From positions 62,001 to 126,000 of the forward strand of contig VIRH01000085.1 of the NCBI GenBank assembly GCA_008107755.1: a stretch of 64,000 nt of DNA, in the 5' to 3' direction. Positions 52,611-62,117 of this stretch are shown here, in pieces. This DNA comes from Rhodobacterales bacterium (GTDB lineage: Bacteria > Pseudomonadota > Alphaproteobacteria > Rhizobiales > Stappiaceae). The first letter of the stretch is position 1; each line of letters begins with the position of its first letter. Both the position numbers and the translations under genes were made by a program. The notes below the pieces were generated by a model, which did no database searches, was not told where the DNA came from, and saw only the letters and a program-made list of their open reading frames with translations.

Positions 52611-53423
52611 ATGAACCAGTCCGCACTTTTGCCGGAGAAGCCCTCCAGACGGACTGACGCGGTGGAAAAACTCACCTTCGTGGCGAGCGACACCGCTGAG
52701 GCACGCGCCGCGCAGGAGAGCCTTGCGGCCAGATACGGCAATGTGCCGGTAGCGGAAGCGGATGTGATCGTCGCACTTGGTGGTGACGGGCTCATGCTCC
52801 AGACGCTTCATGCCCATATGGGCTGCGGCAAGCCGATCTACGGCATGAACCGTGGCTCTGTCGGCTTTCTGATGAACGAGTATCGGGAGGATAATCTCCT
52901 CAACCGGCTGCGCCATTCCGACATTACGACCATTCGCCCTCTGGAGATGACTGCGCTCGATGACGAAGGGACTGCCCACAAGGCACTGGCGATCAACGAG
53001 GCTTCGCTTCTGCGCCAGACCTCGCAGGCGGCCCGTCTGAGGGTCTCGATCGACGGTCGCGTTCGGCTGGATGAGTTGATCTGCGACGGCATCATCGTCG
53101 CTACACCGGCAGGCAGCACCGCCTACAACCTGTCTGCGCATGGACCGATCCTGCCGATCACAGCGCAACTGCTTGCTCTCACACCGATCAGCGCCTTCAG
53201 GCCGCGCCGCTGGCGCGGTGCCCTGCTGCCCAACTGGGCGACGGTTGATATCGAAATTCTGGACGCTGCCAAACGTCCCGTCAGTGCCTCCGCAGATCAC
53301 ACCGAGATCCGTCGCGTCACTCACGTTTCGGTGCGCGAGGCCAGCGAGACGAAAGGCTTGATCATGTTCGATTCCGATCATGGCTGGGACGAGCGCATTC
53401 TGACCGAGATGTTCCGCTATTGA
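52611..53423 (+). CDS. nadK: NAD kinase
   Basis: Phosphorylates NAD to [31 protein letters not shown] at 52611 gives 270 residues; an ATG at 52572 adds 13 residues and has no better ribosome-binding site. The diagnostic GGDG motif ([16 protein letters not shown], about 55-70) and the NE-x-S motif ([11 protein letters not shown]) are present, with the C-terminal [15 protein letters not shown] glycine-rich loop. Cytoplasmic. The gap to the protease gene is 89 bases, with no clear terminator. Confidence 0.94.
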   Translation: MNQSALLPEKPSRRTDAVEKLTFVASDTAEARAAQESLAARYGNVPVAEADVIVALGGDGLMLQTLHAHMGCGKPIYGMNRGSVGFLMNEYREDNLLNRLRHSDITTIRPLEMTALDDEGTAHKALAINEASLLRQTSQAARLRVSIDGRVRLDELICDGIIVATPAGSTAYNLSAHGPILPITAQLLALTPISAFRPRRWRGALLPNWATVDIEILDAAKRPVSASADHTEIRRVTHVSVREASETKGLIMFDSDHGWDERILTEMFRY

Positions 53424-53533
53424 TGATTGCTTTGCACGTCAGACAATCCGTTGGCGCGAAACGACCTGTTAAACATGTCGCCGGATAATTCGGCCAGACG
53501 ACATTTCTCGCACGAACAAGGACATGCGCCGCT

Positions 53534-54061
53534 ATGGCTGACAAAGCCGAGGATGAAGAATACGAAGTCTTGCATCCGCCGACAGACTTGCGCAGCAAGG
53601 TCCGAGAACTGACGCCCCGCGAAGCCAAGAAATTCGATCCGGTGAAGGCAGCCGAAGCGGCCCTTGAGCGCCTCTCGCCGCATTTTGCCAAGTGGATGGA
53701 AAGCGAAAGCAGCAACCTTCTGGAAGCGTGGAACGTGATCCGCCGGGAGGGTGTGTCCGCCGATACGCTGGATCCGCTCTATCAGGCCGCCCACAATATC
53801 AAGGGGCAGGCCCTGACTCTGGGTTTCCCGCTGGTCGGAGAGGTCGCTGCAAGTTTCTGCAATCTTATTGAGAACCTGCCGTCACCGGAAGCGCTGCCGC
53901 TGGAGCTGACAGAGCGCTTCGTCGAGGCGATCCGCGCGATGGTCGCGGAGGGCGCGAGGGACGGCGACAACAGGACCGGGGTCGAGCTTCTGGCTGTTCT
54001 AAGAACGGTCAGCGACAGCTATCTCGCGCAGCTTCCCTCGGCGGATGAATCGGGCGACTGA
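53534..54061 (+). CDS. Hpt (histidine phosphotransfer) domain protein
   Basis: A 175-residue stand-alone phosphotransfer protein. The acidic N-terminus is followed by a four-helix Hpt domain at about 40-165; the phospho-acceptor is His87 in YQAAHNIKGQALTLGFP, the family's AHxIKG(x)A motif. No kinase or receiver is adjacent. It is convergent with a DUF2336 gene. Orphan Hpt proteins in alphaproteobacteria link hybrid kinases to response regulators; the partners are unknown here. Confidence 0.85.
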   Translation: MADKAEDEEYEVLHPPTDLRSKVRELTPREAKKFDPVKAAEAALERLSPHFAKWMESESSNLLEAWNVIRREGVSADTLDPLYQAAHNIKGQALTLGFPLVGEVAASFCNLIENLPSPEALPLELTERFVEAIRAMVAEGARDGDNRTGVELLAVLRTVSDSYLAQLPSADESGD

Positions 54062-54155
54062 GTCCGACGCAGCGTCTCCGGCGTGCATACCATCCTGGAG
54101 CTGAAAATCGGATCCATGCGTTGAACGACAGGTGTGCGAGAGCACTTCCCCCTGA

Positions 54156-55307
54156 TCAGGCTGCCCGTGTGATCTGACTGCTGCCGTTCTTCACGAGAAG
54201 CCGGGCCTCGAGGCGCGCGACGTCGATCGCGAAGCGGCGCAGGAACGCGGTCACATCCCCATCGGCACCGAGCGCGCCGTCCTGCATTTCCGCCAGCAGC
54301 GCTTCCGTCAGTGCGCGGGCTTCATCCAGGGCAAGATCATACGTAAAATCGGCCTCGGCCTGACGGGCGATATCGATCGCCAGAAGAAACGCCTGGTGAG
54401 CACGCAGCGGAAGCCCCGCCTTGCGCAGCATGGCCTGCAAGGCTAACCGGCGAACCGTCACCAGGAGCTTGCAAAGCCGCGGCAGAGGCACCTGGCCGAG
54501 GTTCGCAAGCGCCGCCGCAAAGAAGCGCAGCCTCCCGCAGCACACGGCCCGCAGCAGCAGCCGCGTGGTCAGCTTGCCCTGTATCCTGAGATGTTCCACG
54601 AATTCAGGCAGATCCGCCTCGCCCGCTTCCAGCGCGAGTCGCAGGACCACCCTGTCCTCGGCATCACTCAGGAACGTATGTCTCTGGTTCTCCGGAACAC
54701 GCTCGAGCACCATGGGATGATTGTCGAGGTTCTCCGCAAGACGCATGAGCAGTTCGTAGCGGGCAATCAAGGGAAGATGCTGTGTCTTGAGAAGCTGGTC
54801 GCAGATGTCGGCGTGGTTCTCGAATCTCTGGGCGAGCCGAAGCAGAGACGACTGCAGAATGCTGGCGCCGCCGTTGTTCAACAGAACGCGGCAGGCTTGC
54901 TCGCATCCGACTTCGCATATGGCGGCACCGAGAGACGCCGAGACGTCCGTGCGGCCCGCAATCGCGCACTGAACCGCGTCGCTGCCCTCCGCGAACAGGT
55001 CGACCAGCTCGGCATCTGTGAGAATCGGAGAATGCGCCAGAACGTGAACGGCGACTTCGTCGACATCACCTGCGAGGCAGCGGACGACATGGCCCGGCGC
55101 GATAGCGCTTGACGCAAGCGCCTTCGCCACCGCCTTGCGGACAGGCCGGCTCGGGTCGTCCAGCAGAATTGTCATAAGTGTCGTCATGTCCACCTGTTCC
55201 CGACTTCCCGGCTCCGCTGCGAGATAACGCTGGGCCAGCTCTTTCGCGGCCACCGAAGCCAATGCGTGCTTTTCGTCACAAAGTTGCAAAATGTCGTCTG
55301 CTGTCAT
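54156..55307 (-). CDS. DUF2336 domain protein
   Basis: A 383-residue helical, repeat-like protein from ATG 55307 (MTADDILQLCDEKHALASVAAKEL); an upstream ATG at 55343 adds 12 residues, and neither start has a strong ribosome-binding site. HEAT-like helical pairs run through the protein (e.g. DDPSRPVRKAVAKALASSAIAPG; VAVHVLAHSPILTDAELVDLF), the usual look of DUF2336. The family is common in alphaproteobacteria, sometimes beside two-component or motility genes, but has no fixed biochemical role. It is convergent with the Hpt gene. Confidence 0.75.
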   Translation of the reverse strand: MTADDILQLCDEKHALASVAAKELAQRYLAAEPGSREQVDMTTLMTILLDDPSRPVRKAVAKALASSAIAPGHVVRCLAGDVDEVAVHVLAHSPILTDAELVDLFAEGSDAVQCAIAGRTDVSASLGAAICEVGCEQACRVLLNNGGASILQSSLLRLAQRFENHADICDQLLKTQHLPLIARYELLMRLAENLDNHPMVLERVPENQRHTFLSDAEDRVVLRLALEAGEADLPEFVEHLRIQGKLTTRLLLRAVCCGRLRFFAAALANLGQVPLPRLCKLLVTVRRLALQAMLRKAGLPLRAHQAFLLAIDIARQAEADFTYDLALDEARALTEALLAEMQDGALGADGDVTAFLRRFAIDVARLEARLLVKNGSSQITRAA

Positions 55308-55407
55308 GGCGATAAAACAATCTTCCCAAATGTCAGCGCCCATCCTGACACCAAAGGCTTAACGATCGGTTCACCATAAATTCGGCTGGTTTCCGCCTTC
55401 TTTCCCA

Positions 55408-56706
55408 TCAGGCAGGCGGCAGCAGATCCCTTTGCTCCTCCTCGGCCTTCAACCGGAGAAAACGGGTCAGATCCAGCGGACCGCCCTGATTGGCAAGAGC
55501 CAGCTGTTGCGCGGCAACCTGATTGGACGTTCCCGAATGAGCGCTGAAGCGCGCCGCTTCCTCGACCGCGGCAAAGGCGGATGCGAAGCGCGGATTGACG
55601 CCGGCCTGAGACGCCCCCGGGTCGTTGCGGAACAGTGCCTCGAACGGATTGGCTGTCTCGGCTGCCTGGAATGCACTCACAATCCGGTTTGTCGTGCTGA
55701 CGGCCGGAGCCGCCTCCGAATTGACGGACGCTGCATCGGCCCGCTGCGGCTGCGTGTTCACGGCAGCGGTCTGCTCTTGCAGGAAAACGGCGCTCGGCGC
55801 ATTTGCCGCCCTGGTTTTCTCCTCCTGCAGCGGCAGGGGAACCGAGGCCTCGGCAAACTGAAGCGGATTGGATTCGGGAAGCTCGGCAAAGGCCAGTTCC
55901 CGGATCGCCATCTGGCCCGGCGCCGCCGGCTTGGCCTGCAACGCAAAGGCCGCCGCAGGATCGCCTGCAAGATGGTCGAATGTCTGCTGATTGATCGCGA
56001 ACATGTCGGGCTTGGAAGACGGCAGCGCCGCGACATCTCTGAGAGCACCGGAGCGAAGATCCCGCTTGGTCCCGGCTTCGGCAATCATGGTCACGACGTC
56101 ATGTTTGGAGACAATGACCTCGTAGACTTCCTGCATGGAACGGGCCTTGCCGTTCCGCTCATAGAAGATCGGTTTGTTGGCTCTGGCCTGCGCGGAAAAG
56201 ACCTTGTCGGCGCGCATGTCCGGATTGGAGGCAGCAGCGTCGATCAACCTGCTTGCGCCCTTCGCACCCAGGAAATGCGCCATGTAGAGCTCGCCGTCGG
56301 TGGGCTCGCGTCCGATCTTGCGTTCCAGAAGATCGGAGTTCTTCTGCGTCAGGGCGCCCGCCATCATGGAAGACACTTCCGGATCCTTGCGCAGATCGAG
56401 AATCTTCCGCCGCATGCCCGGATCGCTGACGTAGTACCTCCCGTTCCGGCCGCGCTGGATCTGGTCGGAATATTTCTCGAGCCCGTGCCTGGGCCCGGCC
56501 TCCTTCATCGTTTCGAGCCATGTCGATTCAATGAACTGGAACAAGCCGGTCGCGCTTGACGTTTTGGCTTTCGCCGATGGATTGAACGACGATTCCCGTG
56601 CAGCGGTCTTCACCAGGTAGTCGAAGGACGTACCTGTCGATGTACTCGCAGACTGAAACGCAAGCTCGATCCGAGACGCGATCGAGGTAGTGTCAGCAAC
56701 CCGCAT
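55408..56706 (-). CDS. Lytic transglycosylase (SLT-domain) protein
   Basis: A 432-residue peptidoglycan-cleaving protein. The SLT domain is at about 25-150, with the catalytic Glu38 in KTAARESSFNPSAKAKTSSATGLFQFIESTW. The remaining 280 residues are low-complexity, rich in Ala, Gln and Pro, and likely disordered. There is no clear signal peptide, so export by a flagellar-type or other route, or an unseen start, is possible. GAGGAG lies nine bases before the ATG. Similar proteins occur with flagellar genes in rhizobia; no flagellar gene is adjacent here. Confidence 0.85.
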   Translation of the reverse strand: MRVADTTSIASRIELAFQSASTSTGTSFDYLVKTAARESSFNPSAKAKTSSATGLFQFIESTWLETMKEAGPRHGLEKYSDQIQRGRNGRYYVSDPGMRRKILDLRKDPEVSSMMAGALTQKNSDLLERKIGREPTDGELYMAHFLGAKGASRLIDAAASNPDMRADKVFSAQARANKPIFYERNGKARSMQEVYEVIVSKHDVVTMIAEAGTKRDLRSGALRDVAALPSSKPDMFAINQQTFDHLAGDPAAAFALQAKPAAPGQMAIRELAFAELPESNPLQFAEASVPLPLQEEKTRAANAPSAVFLQEQTAAVNTQPQRADAASVNSEAAPAVSTTNRIVSAFQAAETANPFEALFRNDPGASQAGVNPRFASAFAAVEEAARFSAHSGTSNQVAAQQLALANQGGPLDLTRFLRLKAEEEQRDLLPPA

Positions 56707-57104
56707 GACGCTGTCTCCTCGATGGAACTGATTATCACTTCATTAACCTTGAGATTAACTTTCACGCCCAAAAGGTTAACAATCCCTTAACAACACACAG
56801 TCACAGGTCCGGGCAAGTCGTGGAATTTTCTTTTTCTTTTCGCCTTCGTAGATTTGCGAGGGCGTTCGGGCCACCTTGTGGACAGGTCACAGTTTCCGGA
56901 TATTTTCTTGGGAAAAACGCGTCAGGAAATACGGCAGCCGGAGCCTTCCGTTGCCTCCATTTTCCCTGAGTCGACAAGCGCGAAACGCAAAACGGCCGCA
57001 TGATTGCGACCGCCTGAGCGTCAACGAACGTCGAACTCTTTGCAGAAGGCATCGCCGAAGTCGAACCGATGGGCGCTTCGGCAAGATACCATCCAAATGT
57101 GCAC
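56707..57104. other. Gap between the transglycosylase and flavin reductase genes
   Basis: About 400 bases with no convincing gene. The side near 56707 is A/T-rich with repeated TTAAC-type words and should contain the transglycosylase promoter. The terminator at 56983-57012 closes the flavin reductase unit. A 141-residue frame in the gap overlaps the flavin reductase gene and looks random. Confidence 0.5.
56983..57012 (-). terminator. Terminator of the nitroreductase-flavin reductase unit
   Basis: CGGTCGCA / TGCGGCCG (one G-T pair, 57005-57012 with 56993-57000) encloses a four-base ATCA loop, then TTTTGCGTTT on the minus strand. It lies about 90 bases after the flavin reductase stop. Confidence 0.65.
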
Positions 57105-57707
57105 CTAGACCTTGGGCCGATCCATCTGGAAGACTTCGTCGACGACCCCATAGTCCATGTAGCCGAGACGTGAGAGCGGCCTGTAGCGCGTGACGTCGAC
57201 CATCCCGTCAACGATGACATTGTCATCGATATAAACGCCTACAACCTGTCCGAAGACTGCGTAATTATCGCTTTCCTTGCCGTCGAGCCCCTTGAGCCGA
57301 AGCGTTTGAAGGTGCTTGCATTCGAGGGCCGTCGCGGCCTTCGCGACACGCGGCACGCCAACCAGCCGGCTGTCGGCCATTTCCAGACCTGTCAGCTCGA
57401 ATTCGGAGGTCTCGTGCGGAACGGCTGCGGACGACAGGTTCATGTCGTCCTTCAGGTCCCAGCTTGCCATGTTGCAGACGAATTCGCCCGTGGCATCCAC
57501 ATTCGAAACGCTGTCCTTGTAGCCGGAGGAGGAAAAGACCACGATCGGTGGCTTGTCGGCGATGCAGTTGAAGAAGCTGTAAGGCGCAAGGTTGATGCGT
57601 CCCTCGGTGTCCCTCGATGAAATCCATCCGATCGGACGCGGCGCCACGATCGCCTTGAACGGGTTATGCGGAAGTCCGTGATCGTTTTTCTCGGTTTCAT
57701 AAAACAT
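57105..57707 (-). CDS. Flavin reductase-like FMN-binding protein
   Basis: A 200-residue protein of the FMN-binding split-barrel, flavin reductase-like family. MFYETEKNDHGLPHNPFKAIVAPRPIGWISSRDTEGRINLAPYSFFN matches the family's APRPIGWIS and NLAPYS motifs (about residues 20-45). It is three bases after a nitroreductase gene in the same orientation, so it may supply reduced flavin or be a partner oxidoreductase. Substrate unknown. Confidence 0.88.
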   Translation of the reverse strand: MFYETEKNDHGLPHNPFKAIVAPRPIGWISSRDTEGRINLAPYSFFNCIADKPPIVVFSSSGYKDSVSNVDATGEFVCNMASWDLKDDMNLSSAAVPHETSEFELTGLEMADSRLVGVPRVAKAATALECKHLQTLRLKGLDGKESDNYAVFGQVVGVYIDDNVIVDGMVDVTRYRPLSRLGYMDYGVVDEVFQMDRPKV

Positions 57708-57710
57708 GTT

Positions 57711-58307
57711 TCAGGAGGTCTCTTCCCAGTTGGTGATGAGGTCGGCCAGTGCCGGGCGCGGGCGCTCCACCGGTGGCAGGGTCGGCGTTCCGATCTGGAT
57801 GAAGCCGGCAAAACGCTCCCCTTCCCGTGCTCCAAGATAGCGCGCGGCCTCTTCATCGAAGCTGTACCATTCCGTGAGCCACTGCGAAACAAATCCGGAC
57901 GCTGCGGCCGCAGTGACGAGATTCATGCACACGGCGCCTGCGGAGAGCTGTTGTTCCCACAAGGGGATCTTGGGGTGGTCGGCCGCCGTGCTGAGCACGC
58001 CGATGATGACGGGCGCGCGGGTAAACCGGGTCAGCTCCTTCGTGCGCATCTCCCCCTCCAGCGGCCCGTGCTTGCGCTCGTGGAGTGCCGTGAGAGCCTC
58101 CCCGATACGCTTCCCTTCGGAAGCCGGATAGAGAATGAAACGCCACGGCGCGAGCTTGCCATGGTCCGGTACGCGAGCAGCAATCGTCAGAATGTCCTCG
58201 ATCTCGGCCTTGTCGGGGCCCGGCCCCGTCATTGTGACGGATGGATGCGAGCGCCGCGTGCGCAGGAATTCCAGTGTCTCGGGAGATCGAGCAGTCTCGT
58301 TTGGCAT
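57711..58307 (-). CDS. Nitroreductase-family protein
   Basis: A 198-residue FMN-dependent oxidoreductase; ATG 58307 has GGGA seven bases upstream (an ATG two codons before is the alternative). FLRTRRSHPSVTMTGPGPDKAEIEDILTIAARVPDHGKLAPWRFI is the typical RRS...P-H-G-KL-PWRF start of the YdjA-like group, and GFIQIGTPTLPPVERPRP is a typical end. It forms a two-gene unit with the flavin reductase. Cytoplasmic; substrate unknown. Confidence 0.88.
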   Translation of the reverse strand: MPNETARSPETLEFLRTRRSHPSVTMTGPGPDKAEIEDILTIAARVPDHGKLAPWRFILYPASEGKRIGEALTALHERKHGPLEGEMRTKELTRFTRAPVIIGVLSTAADHPKIPLWEQQLSAGAVCMNLVTAAAASGFVSQWLTEWYSFDEEAARYLGAREGERFAGFIQIGTPTLPPVERPRPALADLITNWEETS

Positions 58308-58590
58308 GAACATATCCCGTTCAGGTCGCTTTACTTGTCACCAACCCGCTGATGGGCCGGCGATATGTGTCAACTTCGCTCGGGCAGGTCTTGAATTTGC
58401 CCAAATTTCCGTTCCATTAAGGGCTGCGATGATGCGTTGCCCGGTTTTGTCTTCGAGCCGGTGTCCAGACACTCGCAAAAGCATCCCTGATGTGGTTCAG
58501 GTCAGCTCCGGCCGGGCGAATTCAACCACGTTGGAATAAAATTCAAAAGGCTGGTAAAGTTCATCGAGTCAATCTGATAATGAAGTGCGC

Positions 58591-59688
58591 ATGAAAAAGT
58601 CGGGTTCCGTTCTGCTGAGCAGCGCTTTGATAAATATCGTCAAAGGCGCTGTGATAGCTGTCGTGCTGGCGGCGCCCATCGTGGCGGCGCATCCCTCTGC
58701 GGGCTTCGCGCAGGAAGAGGCGGCTCCAATGCCGCCGGCCCTGAAGCCCGATCCCAACGCACCGCCGGTCGAGCCGGAAAAGCCGATCATGAATCTGCTG
58801 GACCGCGAACCCGAGCCGCTGTTCTCCGACACGCTGGTCCCCTATGCCCCTGCACGCTCGGGCCTCACCGGCATTCAGGGCGGGCTTCAGCAAGGCGCGC
58901 TTTATCTGCTGGCCCGTCTGACGCCTGACAGCGAACCCCTGAATGACGGTCTGATCTGGCGCATCTATTCCGACAGCATGACCTCGGACGGCAAGCTGCA
59001 GCTCGTCGCGACCTCACACGGCGGTGACGCCGAGTTCCGGCTCGAACCGGGCACCTACCTGATTCACACGGCCTACGGCCATGCGCAAGCAACGAACCGC
59101 ATTCGCATCGGCAAGGAAGTCCAGTCGAAGATGGTCACGCTGAACGCCGGCGGTATCAAGTTTGGCGCATCGCTGAAGGACGGCGCCAGCCTGGACGGCC
59201 AGCCCATCTCCTTCGACATCTACGGCATGAAATTCGACAAGCGCGGCGAGCGGGAACAGATCGTCAGCAACATCAAGCCGGGTTCGATCATCCGCCTCAA
59301 CGCGGAGACCTATCATGTGGTCAGCCACTACGGCAGCGTGAATGCCACCGTGCGAGCCGACATTCAGGTCCTGCCCGGAAAGCTGACGGAAGCGACGATC
59401 TTCCACAAGGCAGCGGACATTACCTTGAAGCTCGTCAACGAGCGTGGCGGCGAAGCCATTGCCAACACGACATGGTCAGTGCTCAGCCCCGGCGGCGATG
59501 TCGTCGTGGAAGCCACCGGGGCCTTCCCGGACTTCGTTCTGGCAGCGGGCGAATATGAAGCCCTGGCGCGTAACGATGGCAAGACCTACCTGCACACGTT
59601 CGAAGTCACACCCGGCCAGGACCGGGAAGTGGAAGTGGTGACAACCTTGAGCGAACTTTCCGGCGAGCAGGCAGCCCTCACGGACTGA
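58591..59688 (+). CDS. Secreted protein of unknown function
   Basis: A 365-residue protein with a signal peptide (ALINIVKGAVIAVVLAAPIVAAHPSAGFA, cleavage near 41). The Pro-rich linker EEAAPMPPALKPDPNAPPVEPEKP is followed by repeated beta-sandwich-like stretches (e.g. GLIWRIYSDSMTSDGKLQLVATSHGGDAEFRLEPGTYLIHTAYGHA). Each has a short DG/PG turn and a GTY or GEYEA ending, so the mature part resembles tandem carboxypeptidase-regulatory or FN3-like modules. Not recognised by name. A GTG two codons upstream is an alternative start. It precedes the thrS terminator in convergent orientation. Confidence 0.75.
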   Translation: MKKSGSVLLSSALINIVKGAVIAVVLAAPIVAAHPSAGFAQEEAAPMPPALKPDPNAPPVEPEKPIMNLLDREPEPLFSDTLVPYAPARSGLTGIQGGLQQGALYLLARLTPDSEPLNDGLIWRIYSDSMTSDGKLQLVATSHGGDAEFRLEPGTYLIHTAYGHAQATNRIRIGKEVQSKMVTLNAGGIKFGASLKDGASLDGQPISFDIYGMKFDKRGEREQIVSNIKPGSIIRLNAETYHVVSHYGSVNATVRADIQVLPGKLTEATIFHKAADITLKLVNERGGEAIANTTWSVLSPGGDVVVEATGAFPDFVLAAGEYEALARNDGKTYLHTFEVTPGQDREVEVVTTLSELSGEQAALTD

Positions 59689-59770
59689 CCGAACCACCAC
59701 TGCTCTCATCCATCGCGGACGTTCGACGTCTCCTGACACGAGGCATCTCGCGTTCCGGATCGCGCTCATA

Positions 59771-59811
59771 AAAAAAGGCCCACTGCCCGAGATACCGGAC
59801 AGTGGGCCGAT
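59771..59811 (-). terminator. thrS terminator
   Basis: GGCCCACTG / CAGTGGGCC (59777-59785 and 59800-59808) is a nine-pair stem; on the minus strand it is followed by TTTTTTTA. It lies 25 bases after the thrS stop, between convergent genes, and may also act weakly for the plus-strand gene. Confidence 0.9.
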
Positions 59812-59835
59812 TTGTTTGGCCTCTTTCGGAAAAGC

Positions 59836-61806
59836 TTACCGGAGGTCCGGCGGAACAGCCTCGCCGGCAAAGGCCGCGATGGCGTCATCCAGCGACATGG
59901 ATGTCTGATCCTTGGAGCCGAGCCGGCGTACGTTCACCGTCCGCTCCTCGGCTTCGCGCATCCCGCAAACGACGATCACCGGCACCTTGGCCAGCGAATG
60001 CTCGCGGACCTTGTAGTTGATCTTCTCGTTGCGGAAATCCGTCTCGACCTTCAGTCCCTTCGCCTTCAGAAGATCGGCAACTTCCTGACCATAGGCATCG
60101 GCTTCCGAAGTGATCGTCGCGACGACGATCTGCAGCGGTGCGAACCAAAGCGGGAAGTGACCGGCGAAGTTCTCGATGAGAATGCCGAGGAACCGTTCCA
60201 TGGAACCGCAGATCGCACGGTGGATCATCACCGGCGTCTTCTTCTCGCCGTCCTTGTCGACGTAGAAGGCCCCGAAGCGCTCCGGCAGGTTGAAATCGAC
60301 CTGTGTCGTCCCGCACTGCCACTCACGGCCGATGGCGTCGCGAAGGGTGTATTCGAACTTGGGACCGTAGAAAGCGCCCTCGCCCGGCAGGATATCGGTC
60401 TTCACGCGGCCGCCGGACTGTTCCTCGATCTGCTTCAGAACCTTGCCCATGACGTCTTCGGCGTGATCCCACAGCTCGTCGCTGCCGACGCGCTTCTCCG
60501 GACGTGTCGACAGCTTGACGACTATTTCGTCAAAGCCGAAGTCCTTGTAGACCGACAGGATCAGGTCATTGATCTTGAGGCACTCGTCCGCCATCTGCTC
60601 TTCGGTGCAGAAGACATGCGCATCGTCCTGGGTGAAGCCACGCACGCGCATCAGGCCGTGAAGAGCGCCCGACGGCTCGTACCGATGCACGACGCCGAAT
60701 TCCGCAAGCCGCATAGGCAGATCGCGGTAGCTCTTGAGACCGTGCTTGAAGATCTGCACGTGCCCCGGGCAGTTCATCGGCTTCAGGGCGAAGACGCGGT
60801 TGTCCTCGGCTTCCGGATCGGCGGACTGCACGGAGAACATGTTCTCCTTGTACCAGGTCCAGTGTCCGGATGTCTCCCAAAGCGAGGTGTGCAGCACCTG
60901 AGGTGCATTCACTTCCTTGTAGGTGTCACGAAGGACGCGACGCTTGTAGGCGATCAGGCTCTGGAACATGTCCCAGCCCTTGGGATGCCAGAAGACGACG
61001 CCCGGCCCCTCTTCCTGGAAATGGAACAGATCCATCTCCCGGCCGAGTTTGCGGTGGTCGCGCTTTTCGGCTTCCTCCAGCATGTGAAGATAGCCCTTCA
61101 GCTCCTTCTCGCTGTGCCAGGCGGTCGCATAGATGCGGGTCAGCATCTCGTTGTTGCTGTCGCCGCGCCAGTAGGCCCCGGCGACCTTCATCAGCTTGAA
61201 GGCATCGCCGATCTGGCGTGTCGAGACCATGTGCGGACCACGGCACAGATCGAGCCACTGGCCCTGCTTGTAGATCTTGATGTCCTGGTCGCCGGGAATG
61301 GCGTCGATGAGCTCCACCTTGTAGTGCTCGCCCTTGGCCGCGAAATAGCGCTTGGCCTCATCGCGGGACCAGACTTCCTTGGTGAACTGCGCACCGCGCG
61401 CGATGATCTCGCGCATCTTCTTCTCGATGACCGGCAGCTCTTCGGGTGTGAAGGGCCAGTCTTCGTTCGTATCCGGATGAACGCGCTTGAAGTCGTAGTA
61501 GAAGCCGTTCTCGATCACCGGACCGATGGTCACCTGGGTGCCCGGCCAGAGCTCCTGCACGGCCTCGGCCATCACATGCGCGGCGTCGTGACGGATCAGT
61601 TCCAGTGCGCGCGGATCGTCGCGGGTGACGATCTCGATCTGGTGATTGCCGTCGATGGAATCGGAGAGATCCTTCAGTTCCCCGTCCAGCGCCATCGCCA
61701 CAGCCTTCTTGGCAAGCGACTTGGAAATGCCTTCGGCAACGGCCAGACCGGTGGTGCCTGCCTCGTATTCGCGCACGGAATTGTCGGGGAAAGTCAGTTC
61801 AATCAT
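59836..61806 (-). CDS. thrS: Threonine-tRNA ligase
   Basis: Class II synthetase that charges tRNA-Thr. [37 protein letters not shown] at 61806 (GGAGA site upstream) gives 656 residues; the frame's 44 upstream codons are unconserved. The TGS domain (about 1-60) and the editing domain (about 60-240, with [11 protein letters not shown]) precede the catalytic core. Zinc ligands are [10 protein letters not shown] (Cys), [16 protein letters not shown] His and the later [23 protein letters not shown] region. The C-terminal anticodon domain is [20 protein letters not shown] onward. Confidence 0.98.
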   Translation of the reverse strand: MIELTFPDNSVREYEAGTTGLAVAEGISKSLAKKAVAMALDGELKDLSDSIDGNHQIEIVTRDDPRALELIRHDAAHVMAEAVQELWPGTQVTIGPVIENGFYYDFKRVHPDTNEDWPFTPEELPVIEKKMREIIARGAQFTKEVWSRDEAKRYFAAKGEHYKVELIDAIPGDQDIKIYKQGQWLDLCRGPHMVSTRQIGDAFKLMKVAGAYWRGDSNNEMLTRIYATAWHSEKELKGYLHMLEEAEKRDHRKLGREMDLFHFQEEGPGVVFWHPKGWDMFQSLIAYKRRVLRDTYKEVNAPQVLHTSLWETSGHWTWYKENMFSVQSADPEAEDNRVFALKPMNCPGHVQIFKHGLKSYRDLPMRLAEFGVVHRYEPSGALHGLMRVRGFTQDDAHVFCTEEQMADECLKINDLILSVYKDFGFDEIVVKLSTRPEKRVGSDELWDHAEDVMGKVLKQIEEQSGGRVKTDILPGEGAFYGPKFEYTLRDAIGREWQCGTTQVDFNLPERFGAFYVDKDGEKKTPVMIHRAICGSMERFLGILIENFAGHFPLWFAPLQIVVATITSEADAYGQEVADLLKAKGLKVETDFRNEKINYKVREHSLAKVPVIVVCGMREAEERTVNVRRLGSKDQTSMSLDDAIAAFAGEAVPPDLR

Positions 61807-62117
61807 CGTATGTCTCCTGCTCACTCCTGCAGACAAGGCAGGTAAGCTTTTCAAGGGTGTCGGATTGGGCGTGGCATACGGTATTCGGGATAATCGGGCA
61901 ACCTTTCGCGAGGCATTTGACCGAATTTCTTCCCGCAAGGCTGCGGTTCATAGAGGCCACGACGACCGGAACCATTCTCACCGCAAGGATAACATGTGGT
62001 CCCGCCATCCCGGGTGCCGCGAACCGCGAATGCGGGCCAGGTTCACCGACGAAGCTCATTTCCATCGAGAAGTCATGGATTTAATGCGCGGATAGACTTT
62101 TGCCGACCGCAGTCCCC
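61807..62117. other. Gap between thrS and the ATP-grasp gene
   Basis: About 310 bases without a gene. It contains the likely thrS promoter at 61873-61901. No T-box or other regulatory RNA was recognised, and no tRNA gene is present. No strong terminator for the ATP-grasp gene (whose stop is at 62118) was found. Confidence 0.5.
61873..61901 (-). promoter_or_regulatory. Possible thrS promoter
   Basis: On the minus strand TTGCCC (61896-61901) and TATGCC (61873-61878) are 17 bases apart; the leader to the thrS ATG would be about 60 bases. Confidence 0.4.

Noticed and set aside
52050..53381. A 443-residue minus-strand open frame opposite nadK and the protease
   Set aside because: Overlaps two certain plus-strand genes and has no recognisable domain.
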